The position numbers and the translations under genes were made by a program. Positions 33,165 to 45,200 of a stretch of 60,000 nt of DNA are shown one piece after another (the first letter of the stretch is position 1; every line of letters starts with the position of its first letter). The stretch spans positions 2,871,655 to 2,931,654 of the forward strand of contig NC_049990.1 in assembly GCF_000003815.2 (NCBI RefSeq), read 5' to 3'. A model generated the notes under the pieces. That model was not told the origin of the DNA. It worked only from the letters and a program-made list of their open reading frames with translations, and did no database searches. This stretch comes from Branchiostoma floridae. Its lineage: Eukaryota > Chordata > Leptocardii > Amphioxiformes > Branchiostomatidae.

Positions 33165-34600
33165 TGTTTGGGGCGCAGAGGTTGGGTCGCGGAGATAGTA
33201 GTGGTCGGGATTTTCATCCCCCTATAGTTAACTGGTACAGCTGGTCCGTGCAGCAAATACTCTAGCCACTCAGCTACGGAATAATGTGACCCGGACTTGC
33301 TCTCAGCTCAGTAAGACAGCGATGATATCAACATTAAAATCTGTTTAACTTTGTGGCAATGTTGTCCCGTACAAAATATTTACAGACCCTACGCATATTC
33401 TGCGGAGGTCGAGGATGTTAACCTGCATTAACAGGCGTTCCGTGCAGCAAACACTACACCTGTTCGTCTATCTACTACTAGATCCTTTGTGTCTGTGGAC
33501 TTTGAAGGTGATTATCTACCCCAAAGATAGCCTGATCAAGCCATGAATAATAGACTGGATATCAGATTAAGGATGTAAATTTGTACATGTGGTCCCTGTA
33601 GCAAACACTTGATACCTACTTATCTACGGAGAAATGTGATCCGGACTTGTCTTCAGCTCAGTAAGACAGTGATGATATCAACATTAAAATCTGTTTAACT
33701 TTGTGGCGCGCGGCAATGTTGTCACGTACTATTGACAAACCCTGTACTGTGTGTATTCTGCGGAGGTCAAGGATGTTAACCTGTACAGGCGTTCAGTGCA
33801 GTAAACACTACAACTGCTCATACGCTAGATACTTTGCGTTTTTGTACTTGAACGTGATTATCTACCCCAAAGATAGCCTGACAAAGCCATGAAGAGACTA
33901 GATACGAGGTTAAGGATGTAATATTTTACATGTGGCCCGTGTAGCAATCACTACACCTACTTAGCTACGGATAAATGTGACCCCTCAGCTCAGCGTGGCG
34001 CGCGGCCATGTTGTCACGTACACGATGTTGACCAACCCTGTGTACTCTGAGCAGGTCGAGGATCTTAACCTAGTGTGCAGTAAACGCTACGCCTGCTCAT
34101 CTACGGGGAGTTTGACCTGGGCTTCACCTCAGCTCAGTCAAGTCTGCTTTAGAGACTTTGTAGCTGTGTGATTATCTGCCCCAAAGATAGCATGATCAAG
34201 CCATGAATAACAGCCTGGATACTAGGCTAAGGATGTCAACATTTACAGGTGGTCCGTGCTGCAAACACGACACCTGCTTAGCTACGGAGAAATGTGACCC
34301 AGACTTCCCACACCTCAGTAAGACAGCGTTTATATCAACATTAAAATCTGTTAATGGGATACGCAAAATAGCCAAATATACTCAAGTAACTGTACATGAT
34401 TTCCAAAATCATATCCAGTCGTTCGAGTAACTTTTTTTTGGCGTATCTTGTTGCCCGGACGACTGGCCTTCATCGATCTGTTTATGAGCCTTTGAGGCAC
34501 GTAGCGAGGTTGCCACGTACACGATGTTGACCAACACTGTGATCTCTGAACGCGACGCCAATCAGCCTTCCGGACGTTGACCCACAGTACCACCTCCGTC
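33165..34600. repeat. Satellite-like array, about 0.2-0.4 kb units (first array)
   Basis: Successive degenerate units contain 'agctacggagaaatgtgacc', 'ctcagctcagtaagacagcg', 'gatatcaacattaaaatctg', 'catgttgtcacgtacac' and 'gttgaccaaccctgtgtact'. The same array is at 37241-38676 (recent copy), 39440-40990 and 58810-59700. Its first unit begins with a form of the MITE end 'gaggttgggtcgcggagata'. Confidence 0.75.
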
Positions 34601-34934
34601 TCCATAAATAGCGCCGTTATCATGTTTGGCTGGTGATACTGTCGGCAGATGCTGAAAGAGCTTTCAATGCAAATGTTTGAAGGGTTAATAAAGTATCTAA
34701 GTATCCAAGTTTGAGCGAGGACTGCACTGTTCCAATATACACCAGTACTGCATGTAGTCCAATGGGAAACTGGGGGGGGGGGAAGTTTTCATTATCTCAA
34801 GGATCAAAAAGTAAAAACCATACGAGCTTATTTCCCATAAATACACGGCTATTGCAAATACCTTCTAGTGAGAGCTCTTGGATTGATCATGCAGGTTCAA
34901 AACAGCCAGCTGGAAATGATTCCACTATCTTAAG

Positions 34935-35217
34935 CTAAGGGCACAACCCGCCGTACGTGCCAAAACGTGGGCAATATTTTGGGATCCGTAAGTGCCGCCT
35001 CCGTACGAACTCGTAGGGAATCCGACTCAGACACGCCGTAGAACTTTTCGTGCAGGCAAAACTTTGTGTGCCATCGGGCTGCGGATTCGTCCCCCGTACG
35101 AGCCAGTACGGGCGTCGCGCCTGCCCTGTACAGGCTGAACGTTTTCAGAAATACGTGGCGGACGTGGCCTCCCCAAAAGACGTACGGGCAAATTGCATGT
35201 ACGGCGGGTTGTCCCCT
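34935..35217. mobile_element. MITE with ACAACCCGCCGTAC inverted ends
   Basis: Left end 'taagggcacaacccgccg' and complement of right end 'taaaggggacaacccgccg' pair well. The interior is rich in CGTAC. The related flanks at 38995 and 41170 read 'ccactatctcgtgg' / 'ccactatctcatgg' without the element, so empty sites exist. A TWA-type target (PIF/Harbinger-like) is possible but not proven. Confidence 0.55.
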
Positions 35218-35309
35218 TTATGGGCGTGGGATAAAGAGATGTGCTGAATGTGTAAACTGGCAAATGTTGCAGATTATAATTACAGCCGTAAACTCATTCA
35301 ACTTGTGAA

Positions 35310-35544
35310 TCAGCGCTCCCTCAAAAAATGAAGTCCACTGCTTCCGAAGTCTGCGAAAGAGGCTATGCGAAGCTTTTCTGGACAATGACCCTGACTAACT
35401 AATCACTTGGCGGTCGGGGCAGCACTTGACAGCACGAGTATGCTTTGAATAAACAGGTCACGCTATCAGATACAGTGTGTACTGGGTGGTGATTGAAAAT
35501 AACTTGTCATAAAGTCACAATACCACTATCAGAAAGTGATACCC
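35310..35544. repeat. Spacer marker block, middle copy, not followed by a gene
   Basis: Same blocks as 22107-22321 ('tcagcgctccctcaaaaa' .. 'tttgaataaacaggtc'). Instead of leading to a promoter and gene it joins directly, near 35545, to the sequence that normally follows the gene. Confidence 0.6.
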
Positions 35545-38500
35545 TTTAACTTCTATTGGTACTTTCTGCTGTAACAGAGTTGTTGTTAATACATGCAGGT
35601 ACAGCTGGTATCAGAGAAGTGGTTATTAACAAGACCTGACGAAACGACCCTCACCTGTCAGGGTTCCACCAAGCTATCAATCTGTAGGTGTAAACATGAC
35701 TATGTAGATACGGAATGTACCAATTAGCGATAGATTTTGAGAAGAGAGTTGTTATTTCTCTGCAGCACACATGTTCTAGCGCAAACTTTGTATAGTACTG
35801 TTGCACTTTAATTTCAAGAAACCGATCGAAGAAGTAAGCAATGTTTTCATAGTGCTGAAGTTCAAATGAGGGGTAGTCCTCATATGCATTGTCTTCTTAG
35901 TGGGAGATATGAAGCAAAGTTGAATGTAAACCAGATAATGTTGTAAATTGTATCCACAGTCGTGGAATCCATCCACTAATTCCATGATTAGCTTACGCAT
36001 TTATCTCTTAGTGTGTTTCGATTTTTGCCATGTAGTAGTTTGTTTTACATTTGTATTTACATATTTGTCGTTTAAGTGTTGGTTTGTGAATGAATTCCCG
36101 ATGGATTTTTTGTGATGTACATTGTTTTCTTAGCGAAGGTATAATGCAAAGTTGAATCTAAATTCATGATTAGCTTCCGCATTTATCCCTTAGTGTATTT
36201 TGATTTTTGCTATGTTGTAGTTTGTGATTTATTTGTACTTACATATTTGTCGTTTGAGTGTTGGTTTGTAAGTGAAATTACCGATGGATTTTTCTGCGAT
36301 TTACCGTCGTTGGTTTATTTATTTATTTATTGGTTTGGCTGCAACGAACACACAGCCAGGGCTGCCCAACTAGCCTATGGCTATTACAAAGGGCTAGCCC
36401 TGCTGACAAACACATAAACAATACATATTAAAAAGAACATTTATATGTACATGGTGTAGGACAACTTACATATCATCTAAAATGTTGGTTGTTGGTTGCA
36501 AACGAAAAACTTGAAAATAGAGATGTGGGAAATGCAGACATACTGACAAGCCAATGTGAACCTTTGAAATGTGATGATACTGTCTTTACAATGCAAATAT
36601 ATCAGGGAGAAAGGTTAGTGACTGATAAGCGACTGATTGTGGGATGTTAGTTTCAAAAATTGGAACAGTTTCTCATTCTCTTTAATGTCTCTGTCACAGT
36701 GTTTTATGACCATGTTATATACTCTCAATAAACTGTTCGTGGAAATGATTTTCTTCATAGTAACCAATTTTTAGGTGAGAGCTAGCTCTCACTCTCATTG
36801 TCTTTTCCGTGGGGTAGATATGAAATGTGAATTTGGAAAGGTTATAGATGTAATAACATACGTGTCTACCATCCATTAATTAATTCCATGATAGTCTTCG
36901 TTAGGAAAGCATGCACTTACACACTTACGACTTTTTTATACGCCTATGATGAGTTTATGTTAAAGGCCCTTGTGGCTAGCTTTGTGGCTGCAGCTTCTTT
37001 CTGCATAGAACTTCCGTCCTGTAACCCTTGACCTTGAAGGGATGTGATTTTTGTCACTTAAGCAGTATTTTTAATGTTGCTGTATGTTTATCGGTTTGTA
37101 ATAAAACTTGACTTGGAATCTGCTATTAGTGCTTATTGGCCAATTTTACAGGAATCATGAAGACTACCATGTAATAGACAACTACACAATAACAACACAA
37201 TAAAGACAAGCTTTCCAAATTTGTTACTGTGTTTGTCCATTGTTTGGGGCGCAGAGGTTGGGTCGCGGAGATAGTAGTGGTCGGGATTTTCATCCCCCTA
37301 TAGTTAACTGGTACAGCTGGTCCGTGCAGCAAATACTCTAGCCACTCAGCTACGGAATAATGTGACCCGGACTTGCTCTCAGCTCAGTAAGACAGCGATG
37401 ATATCAACATTAAAATCTGTTTAACTTTGTGGCAATGTTGTCCCGTACAAAATATTTACAGACCCTACGCATATTCTGCGGAGGTCGAGGATGTTAACCT
37501 GCATTAACAGGCGTTCCGTGCAGCAAACACTACACCTGTTCGTCTATCTACTACTAGATCCTTTGTGTCTGTGGACTTTGAAGGTGATTATCTACCCCAA
37601 AGATAGCCTGATCAAGCCATGAATAATAGACTGGATATCAGATTAAGGATGTAAATTTGTACATGTGGTCCCTGTAGCAAACACTTGATACCTACTTATC
37701 TACGGAGAAATGTGATCCGGACTTGTCTTCAGCTCAGTAAGACAGTGATGATATCAACATTAAAATCTGTTTAACTTTGTGGCGCGCGGCAATGTTGTCA
37801 CGTACTATTGACAAACCCTGTACTGTGTGTATTCTGCGGAGGTCAAGGATGTTAACCTGTACAGGCGTTCAGTGCAGTAAACACTACAACTGCTCATACG
37901 CTAGATACTTTGCGTTTTTGTACTTGAACGTGATTATCTACCCCAAAGATAGCCTGACAAAGCCATGAAGAGACTAGATACGAGGTTAAGGATGTAATAT
38001 TTTACATGTGGCCCGTGTAGCAATCACTACACCTTCTTAGCTACGGATAAATGTGACCCCTCAGCTCAGCGTGGCGTGCGGCCATGTTGTCACGTACACG
38101 ATGTTGACCAACCCTGTGTACTCTGAGCAGGTCGAGGATCTTAACCTAGTGTGCAGTAAACGCTACGCCTGCTCATCTACGGGGAGTTTGACCTGGGCTT
38201 CACCTCAGCTCAGTCAAGTCTGCTTTAGAGACTTTGTAGCTGTGTGATTATCTGCCCCAAAGATAGCATGATCAAGCCATGAATAACAGCCTGGATACTA
38301 GGCTAAGGATGTCAACATTTACAGGTGGTCCGTGCTGCAAACACGACACCTGCTTAGCTACGGAGAAATGTGACCCAGACTTCCCACACCTCAGTAAGAC
38401 AGCGTTTATATCAACATTAAAATCTGTTAATGGGATACGCAAAATAGCCAAATATACTCAAGTAACTGTACATGATTTCCAAAATCATATCCAGTCGTTC

Positions 38501-38826
38501 GAGTAACTTTTTTTTGGCGTATCTTGTTGCCCGGACGACTGGCCTTCATCGATCTGTTTATGAGCCTTTGAGGCACGTAGCGAGGTTGCCACGTACACGA
38601 TGTTGACCAACACTGTGATCTCTGAACGCGACGCCAATCAGCCTTCCGGACGTTGACCCACAGTACCACCTCCGTCTCCATAAATAGCGCCGTTATCATG
38701 TTTGGCTGGTGATACTGTCGGCAGATGCTGAAAGAGCTTTCAATGCAAATGTTTGAAGGGTTAATAAAGTATCTAAGTATCCAAGTTTGAGCGAGGACTG
38801 CACTGTTCCAATATACACCAGTACTG
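35545..38826. repeat. 3.28 kb near-identical direct repeat, copy 2
   Basis: Partner of 31468-34750. It includes a copy of the satellite-like array (37241-38676) and ends within a G-run near 38847, where similarity to the first copy drops. Confidence 0.9.
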
Positions 38827-39179
38827 CATGTAGTCCAATGGGAAAGTGGGGGGGAAAAGTTGTCATTATCTTAAAGATCAAAACGTAAAACAATACAAGC
38901 TTATTTCCCAAACATTACATGGCTAAACGGTTTCCAAATAAACCCCGTAAACAGAGCCGTTAGATTGATCCTGTAGGCTCAAAAGCTGCAGATGATTCCA
39001 CTATCTCGTGGAGTGCGCTAAACAGATGTGCTCAATGTTAACTAGAAAATGTTGCACATTAGGATTACAGCCGTGAACTTCATCAACGTATTCTTGACTA
39101 CCCTCATTAAGAAGGCTTCTAACACGTTTTGATCCATGAGATGATGGCCCATAAGTTTCCATAGGACTTAATACGTTAT

Positions 39180-39360
39180 TTTTACATACTGGATCAGTGT
39201 AAATCCCCCCTCATGAAAATAGCATGTTCCATTTCCTGCAGGTGGTTCTTTGCCAGGCATCATCATTGTCTGAAGTTCCAGTCGTATCGGCTAGGTGGCG
39301 TTCACTTGCGGCATTTGCTGTCGTTCATCTTGTGGAATTATGTCCCTTATGGTACGATGT
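39180..39360 (+). pseudogene. Relic of last exon and 3' UTR of antistasin-like gene
   Basis: 'tgttccatttcctgcag' followed by GGTTCTTTGCCAGGCATC matches 7155-7200 (TGTTCCTTTTCTCACAG, GGTTCTATGCCAGGCATC). With the phase-1 base it would read GGSLPGIIIV and stop. 'tgaagttccagtcg' and 'gcgttc..gcggcat' continue the match into the 3' UTR. No other exon of the gene is nearby. Confidence 0.65.
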
Positions 39361-39439
39361 AACGGTCAAAAAAAGTTAGACAAATCTTCGTGCTACGTCC
39401 TTCAGTTTTACAAACGACGAGAGAGGATGTAAACTTGTA

Positions 39440-40990
39440 TTCTGCAAGCAGATTTTGGGTCGTAGAGATAGAGGTGGCCGCGGGATTTTGCTCCCCCTAT
39501 AGTTAACGTATACAGGTTTTCCGTGCAGTAAACACAGTATACCTACTTAGCTACGGAGAAATATGACCCAGACTTGTCCTCAGCTCAGTAAGACAGCGAT
39601 GATATCAACATTGAAATCTGTTAGTGAGACTTTGTTGCACGCGGCCATGTTGTCATGTACACCAATGTTGACCAACCCTGTGTACTCTGAGCAGGTCGAG
39701 GATCTTAACCTGTACAGTAAACGCTGCGCCTGCTTATCTACGGAGGAGTTTGACCTGGGCTTATCCCAAGCTCAGTAAGACAACGATGATATCAACATTT
39801 AGTCTGTTTTAGATACTTTGTGGCTGTGTATTTTGAACGTGATTATCTGCCCCAAATATAGCCTGATCAAGCGATGAATAATAGCCTGGATACCAGGTTA
39901 AGGATGTAAACTTGGACATGTGGTACGTGCAGCAAACACTCCACCTACTTAGCTACGGAGAAGTGACCCAGACCTGCCGTCAGCTCAGTAAGACAGCGAT
40001 GATATCAACATTTAAATCTGTTAATGAGACTTTGTGGCACGCGTCCATGTTGTCACGTACACAATGTTGACCAACCCTGTGTACTCTGAGTAGGTCGATT
40101 ATGTTAACCTGTACAGGTGGCCCGTGTGGTAAGCGCCACATCTGCTCATCTACGGGGAGTGTGACCTGGGCTTTTCGTCGCCTCAGTCAGACAGCGATGA
40201 CCCATATCAACATTTAAGATCTGTTTATAAGACTTTGTGGAGCGCGTAATGTTGTCACATACAAGGTGTTGACCAACCCTGTGTACTCTGAAGAGGTCGA
40301 GGATCCTAACCTGAACAGGTGGTTCTTACAGTAAAGACTACACCTGCTCATCAACGAAGGAGTTTGACATGGGCTTGTCATCAGCTCAGTAAGACAGAGA
40401 TGATATCAACATTAAAGTCTGTTTTAGAGACTTTGTGGCTGTGTACTTTGAACGTGATTATCTGGCCCCATTATAGCCTGATCAGGCCATGAATAATAGA
40501 CTCGATACCAGGCTAAGGATGTAAGCTTTTACATATAACGCTACAGGTGGTCCGTGTAACACTCCACCTATTCTGCTACGGAGAAATGTGACACAGACTT
40601 GCCCTCAGCTCATTAAGCTCACTAAAATCTGTTCATGAGATACGCAAAATAGCAGATACTCAAGCAACTGTACATGATTTCCAAAACCATATCCAGTCGT
40701 TCGAGTAACTGCTATTTGGTGTATCTTGTTGCCTCGATGCCTGGCCTTCATCGATCTGTTTATGAGACTTTGTCTCGCGTGGCGAGGTTGTCACGTACAC
40801 GGTGTTGACTAACACTGCGACCTCTGACCGTAACGCCAATCAGCCGTCTGGACATATTCAATCCAAGTCTCCATAAATAGGGTCGTTATCAGGTCTGGTT
40901 GGTGATAATGTCAGCAGATGAAAGAGCTTTCAATGCAAATGTTTGAAGGGTTAATAAAGTATCCAAGTATCCAAGTTTGAGCGAGGACTG
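39440..40990. repeat. Satellite-like array (second array)
   Basis: Diverged units of the family at 33165-34600. It begins with 'tctgcaagcagattttgggt', a version of the TCTCCAAGCAGA end, and finishes with 'aggactgcactgttc', as at 34723 and 38800. Confidence 0.7.
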
Positions 40991-41399
40991 CACTGTTCTA
41001 GTATATACCAGTAATGCATGTATTCCAATGAGAAAGTGTAGGGGAAAAGTCATTATCTAAAGGATCAAAACTTAAAACCTTACAAGCTTATTTCCCAAAC
41101 ATTACACGGCTAGTTTGCACATAAACCCTAAACAGAGCCCTTAGATTGATCCAGTAGGCTCAAAAGCTGGAGATTCCACTATCTCATGGTGTGTTGTAAA
41201 GAGATGTGTTGAATGTAAACTAGAAAATGTTGCGAATTAGCCGTGAACCCCTTCAACTTATTGCTTGATTACCTTCATTAACACGTTTTGACCAGTGAGA
41301 TAATGACCGATAAATTCCTATTGGATCATATACATAACTGTTATATACTGGATCAGCGTAACTTCCCCCTCATGACAGTAGCATGCTCCGTTGGCCCAT

Positions 41400-42293
41400 G
41401 CTGAAAATCACAAATCAGCGCTCCCTCAAAAACAGAATGCCACCGCGGCCGCTCCGAAGTCTGAGAAAGAGGCTATGATAAGCTAGTCTGGACCATGACC
41501 CTAACTACCTAACCACCCGGCGGCCGGGGCAGCACGAGTATAGTTTGAATACACAGTTCGCGCTATGAGTTACATTGTGTCCTGGGTCTTGATTGCACAT
41601 AACCTAGATGTAATGTCAATGGCACAATAGGGCTTTTAGACAAAGATTATAAGGTCTAACCTTTAGAAATATAGTTGTAAGCATTTTATACCCCCACCAC
41701 ACACAAAGTTTTATACATGTTCAAGTAGAATATTGCATGAACGACATTGTGGATTTTTTTTGAGACACAGAAAACATTTATCTACCAATTTTAATACTTT
41801 TGATTTTCAATCAACCAAGTCACAATACAATAGTATCGGCGTGAATGATAAACATGATATATGTTTCCCTTTTTCACAACAAATAACATAACAAAGTAGC
41901 GGTACTAAATATATACATGTTGTATATTCCTTCGAAGAGGTCAATAGGATAGTCCACCTTATATATCAGGAATAGTGGAATACACGAAAGTATGTACTTT
42001 TGGACCCCACGTCCAAATAGTCAAAAATGGAATAGTCAAATTGATATATATCCAAAGAAGTACACAAAAAAATATTTCCTTGCTTTCTTTTGACCCCACT
42101 AGAAGAGAATATAGAACAGTCCAAGTTAAGTCACGTGAAGGTCAATCAAACAACAATGGCGGGCAGGTAGGCGGAAACTTTACCCCGCCGTTACACGTCC
42201 CAAACTAAGATAAGTCTATCCTAATTACCCATACTTGTGGCGGCAAGGGAGACACACAGCTTTCTTTCGAAAGAGCTACAAAGCCAAACCAAG
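41400..42293 (+). promoter_or_regulatory. Spacer marker and upstream region of gene 2
   Basis: 41410-41640 repeats the marker block of 22107. 42100-42180 repeats the conserved 'agagaatatagaacagtcca' and 'aacaacaatggcgggcaggt' blocks, with the same five-codon upstream frame (42156-42170). 'gtcacgtga' at 42133 is an E-box-like CACGTG. No TATA box is evident. Confidence 0.45.
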
Positions 42294-45200
42294 ATGTCTA
42301 AGAAGGAGACTGAAAGGGAAAAGCTTCGTCAATTGGTAAGTCCTTTTACTTGCTTTGTGTAGTAGGATTTAATGGAACGTTTTGAGTTTTACCTAGCTTT
42401 GGGTAAGCTTTAATCACGTAAGAAGAAGAGAGTCTGCTTGAAAGTCAGCAGGTAATGTTACAATGTGATAATTGTATGGACTTTCATGTCCGTGGCTGAA
42501 TTAAATTTGAACACATCTGTAAAACATCCGTGTCACAAAATTACCTTGGGTGTACCGTGCGCATGACCCAGCGTCTGTGGACTTTGAACGTCTGGTGCCG
42601 AGGCTTGTTTAAATGTTTACCAGATAACCATATCGCACCTGATAATTTTCAACAGGATTTGATGTAGGACTGTTGGAGGAGCAAATATTGACAATGACAT
42701 TTGAATAACTGGCTTGATAATGGGTTCAAAAACTTGAAATAGTTGGACAGTCACGTGCCGCGTCAGAAAGTCAGCATTCAACGAGGTCGAATACCTTTAA
42801 ATTTCTTCTTCTCTGTTGTGAAAAAGGCTGACGGAAATTTTCCGTTACATTCTTTGGGCATAAGGCCATATTGATTTGATTATATGGATGGCATCCTCTG
42901 GGATCCCCAAAACTGATACGAGCGTTCGACTAAAAGTTTGGCCACAAATAATGCTGCCTTCATTATGAAATATAAGTGGTCAGGAAGGCTTAACAAACGA
43001 CTAGATACACATGATAAAAATGATGTATACATATACATATAGCAACATATACCAACAATTGGGTGTAGGGGCCAGTTCATCGTACCAGGACAAACCCGTT
43101 TTTTTTCTTGGAACGGTCAGAGAAACCATAGGGTTTCGCCGATGAAAATGGACACACCATATCGGCAAGCGTTTGGGGGCTTCCCGGGCCAAGAAAGTAA
43201 CAGGGGCGAATTTATAGTCATTTGATTCTACAGTTAAAGCTACAAAGGCAGTTAACTTGGATAGGATTCTACAACGCAAGTGGGAGTCTGGTGACCAACC
43301 AAACAGATTCCTTCGTTTTGAGTATTGCCAATTCACAAGTTTTCATAGACAATCTCATGGATCTGAATCGTACCTGTACCTACAATTTCTGTACTGGTAC
43401 CCATCCCTACCAACATTTTTTAAATATTTTTTCTATTTCTTCGACTTTCTATTTCCTTTGGTATTGTGTCACGTTATCTGTTTTCCAATCCTTTTTTCCG
43501 TCTAAGGCATATATGTGCTAATTTTACAGATGCTTTGTACAAGTTAAAGCATGGTCGAAAACGTTTTTTTTAGGAAATGGCCGAAAATTGATGCGCGCGC
43601 GGATGTCATTCGTATAAATCAAGTCAACGTGGCTTAAATGCTGAGCAAGCAAGCAGTTTAACCACACCAGGTCTATATATATAAACCCACTTCCAATCCT
43701 TAACACAAAGTCCTATACTTCCTAGTTACGGCTTTTTAACTATATACTATGATTATTGATTGCGATTTTTTTTAAATTGGGTACTTTTGAAATTTCTGCT
43801 TTATTTCATAAAGTCTGACATATCTGAATGAACTGAACTGAACTGACATATCTGGATGATATGATGTACTATTGCTTTATTACATGTAAATACATTTAAA
43901 CTGTACAATGTTTGAAGGCACCACAAAAATCACTATTGCTGCCTGGGATGTCCTTTGTACTGCATTGTTGCAATTTTGATAAAATAAGATACCAAGCAAA
44001 CTTGTAAATTTGTTATCATTGCAAAAAGGAAGGCTATAGTAGATGATATCGGTGGCTCGGTATCCTTTGAAATGTAAAAGTGATGGTCGCCATGCAACCT
44101 AGATACTGGAGAAGTTATGATATTGACGTGTTTTCTACCTGTAAACTGTTTAATCGCTGCTGTATTCTGATGATGAATGTCGCTTTCCTCAGGAACTCTC
44201 GTTTGCAGCTAGAGAAGGAGATATACAGAGGGTGACACGTTTTATCAAGCAGGGAGTGGATGTCAACTGTAGCCGGGTGAGTAGCAGGGAACCACTTTTT
44301 ACCTGTTTTATCACTAGCCAGGTGGGTGGGGAGGGGGGCATACCATCCCCTCTGTCGCTAGGCCTTGATAGACATGGCTACTTTCTCTTTCCTTTCGATT
44401 GACGCACATTATCACCATTACCACAAAGTCATTCATTTTGGGCAAGGGCTTATTACAGGTGTTTGACATACGTGTGATTTCAACATCAGGAATTTGTGAT
44501 CATCATGATGGTATGAATAATCTTAGTTCCCATGTGATAGTGACTTCTGCTGTTACAGATTAAAGACACGCCACTTCACAATGCAGCTATAGGAGGACAT
44601 GTTGGTGTTGCTGAACTCCTCCTGAAGTATGGAGCACTGGTGGACAGTAGAGATACGGTGAGGGTTTTTTTATTACTGTAGGTGATTGCATATCTGAGTG
44701 AAAAATGTCGCGTATGAATTTTATTAGTGTTTATCATTTTGGTTTGGAAAGGTGTAATAAGAAAATGTACTATGGAATGTTGCAATTCGATGTGTTAATT
44801 TTGTAATGTTTTGATAATGTAAATGTGATGACTTCACCCACCATATAATTTCATCTCTGTTCCTGCTGTCACAGTTTAAATCCACGCCACTTCACTGTGC
44901 AGCTTAATAAGAAAATAGAGGCGTAATAAGAAAATATAGTATGGAATGTTATAATTCGATGTGTTGATTTTAAGTTTTGATCATGTAAATATAGATACAC
45001 CTCTACCCCCACGTAATGTCATCTCTGTTCCTGCTGTTACAGTTTGAAGCCACGCCACTTCACTGTGCAGCTACAGGAGGACATGTTGGTGTTGTTGAAC
45101 TCCTCCTGAAGGTTGGAGCTTGGGTGGACTGTAGAGATGTGGTAAGGGTTGATGCTTACTGTAGGTGATTGCATCTCTGAGTAGAGAAAGTCACGTCTGA

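Larger units (their letters stand above)
31468..34750. repeat. 3.28 kb near-identical direct repeat, copy 1
   Basis: Matches 35545-38826 at an offset of 4,076-4,077 with only about five differences seen by eye (e.g. 31607, 32138, a T/A run near 32352, 33959, 34011). It contains no gene. Beyond 34750 the two flanks are still related, but clearly diverged. Confidence 0.9.

Noticed and set aside
33050-39778. Many 60-90 codon frames repeated at a 4,076-bp offset
   Set aside because: They are shadows within the duplicated 3' flank and satellite-like array; codon content and absence of splice-linked partners argue against genes.
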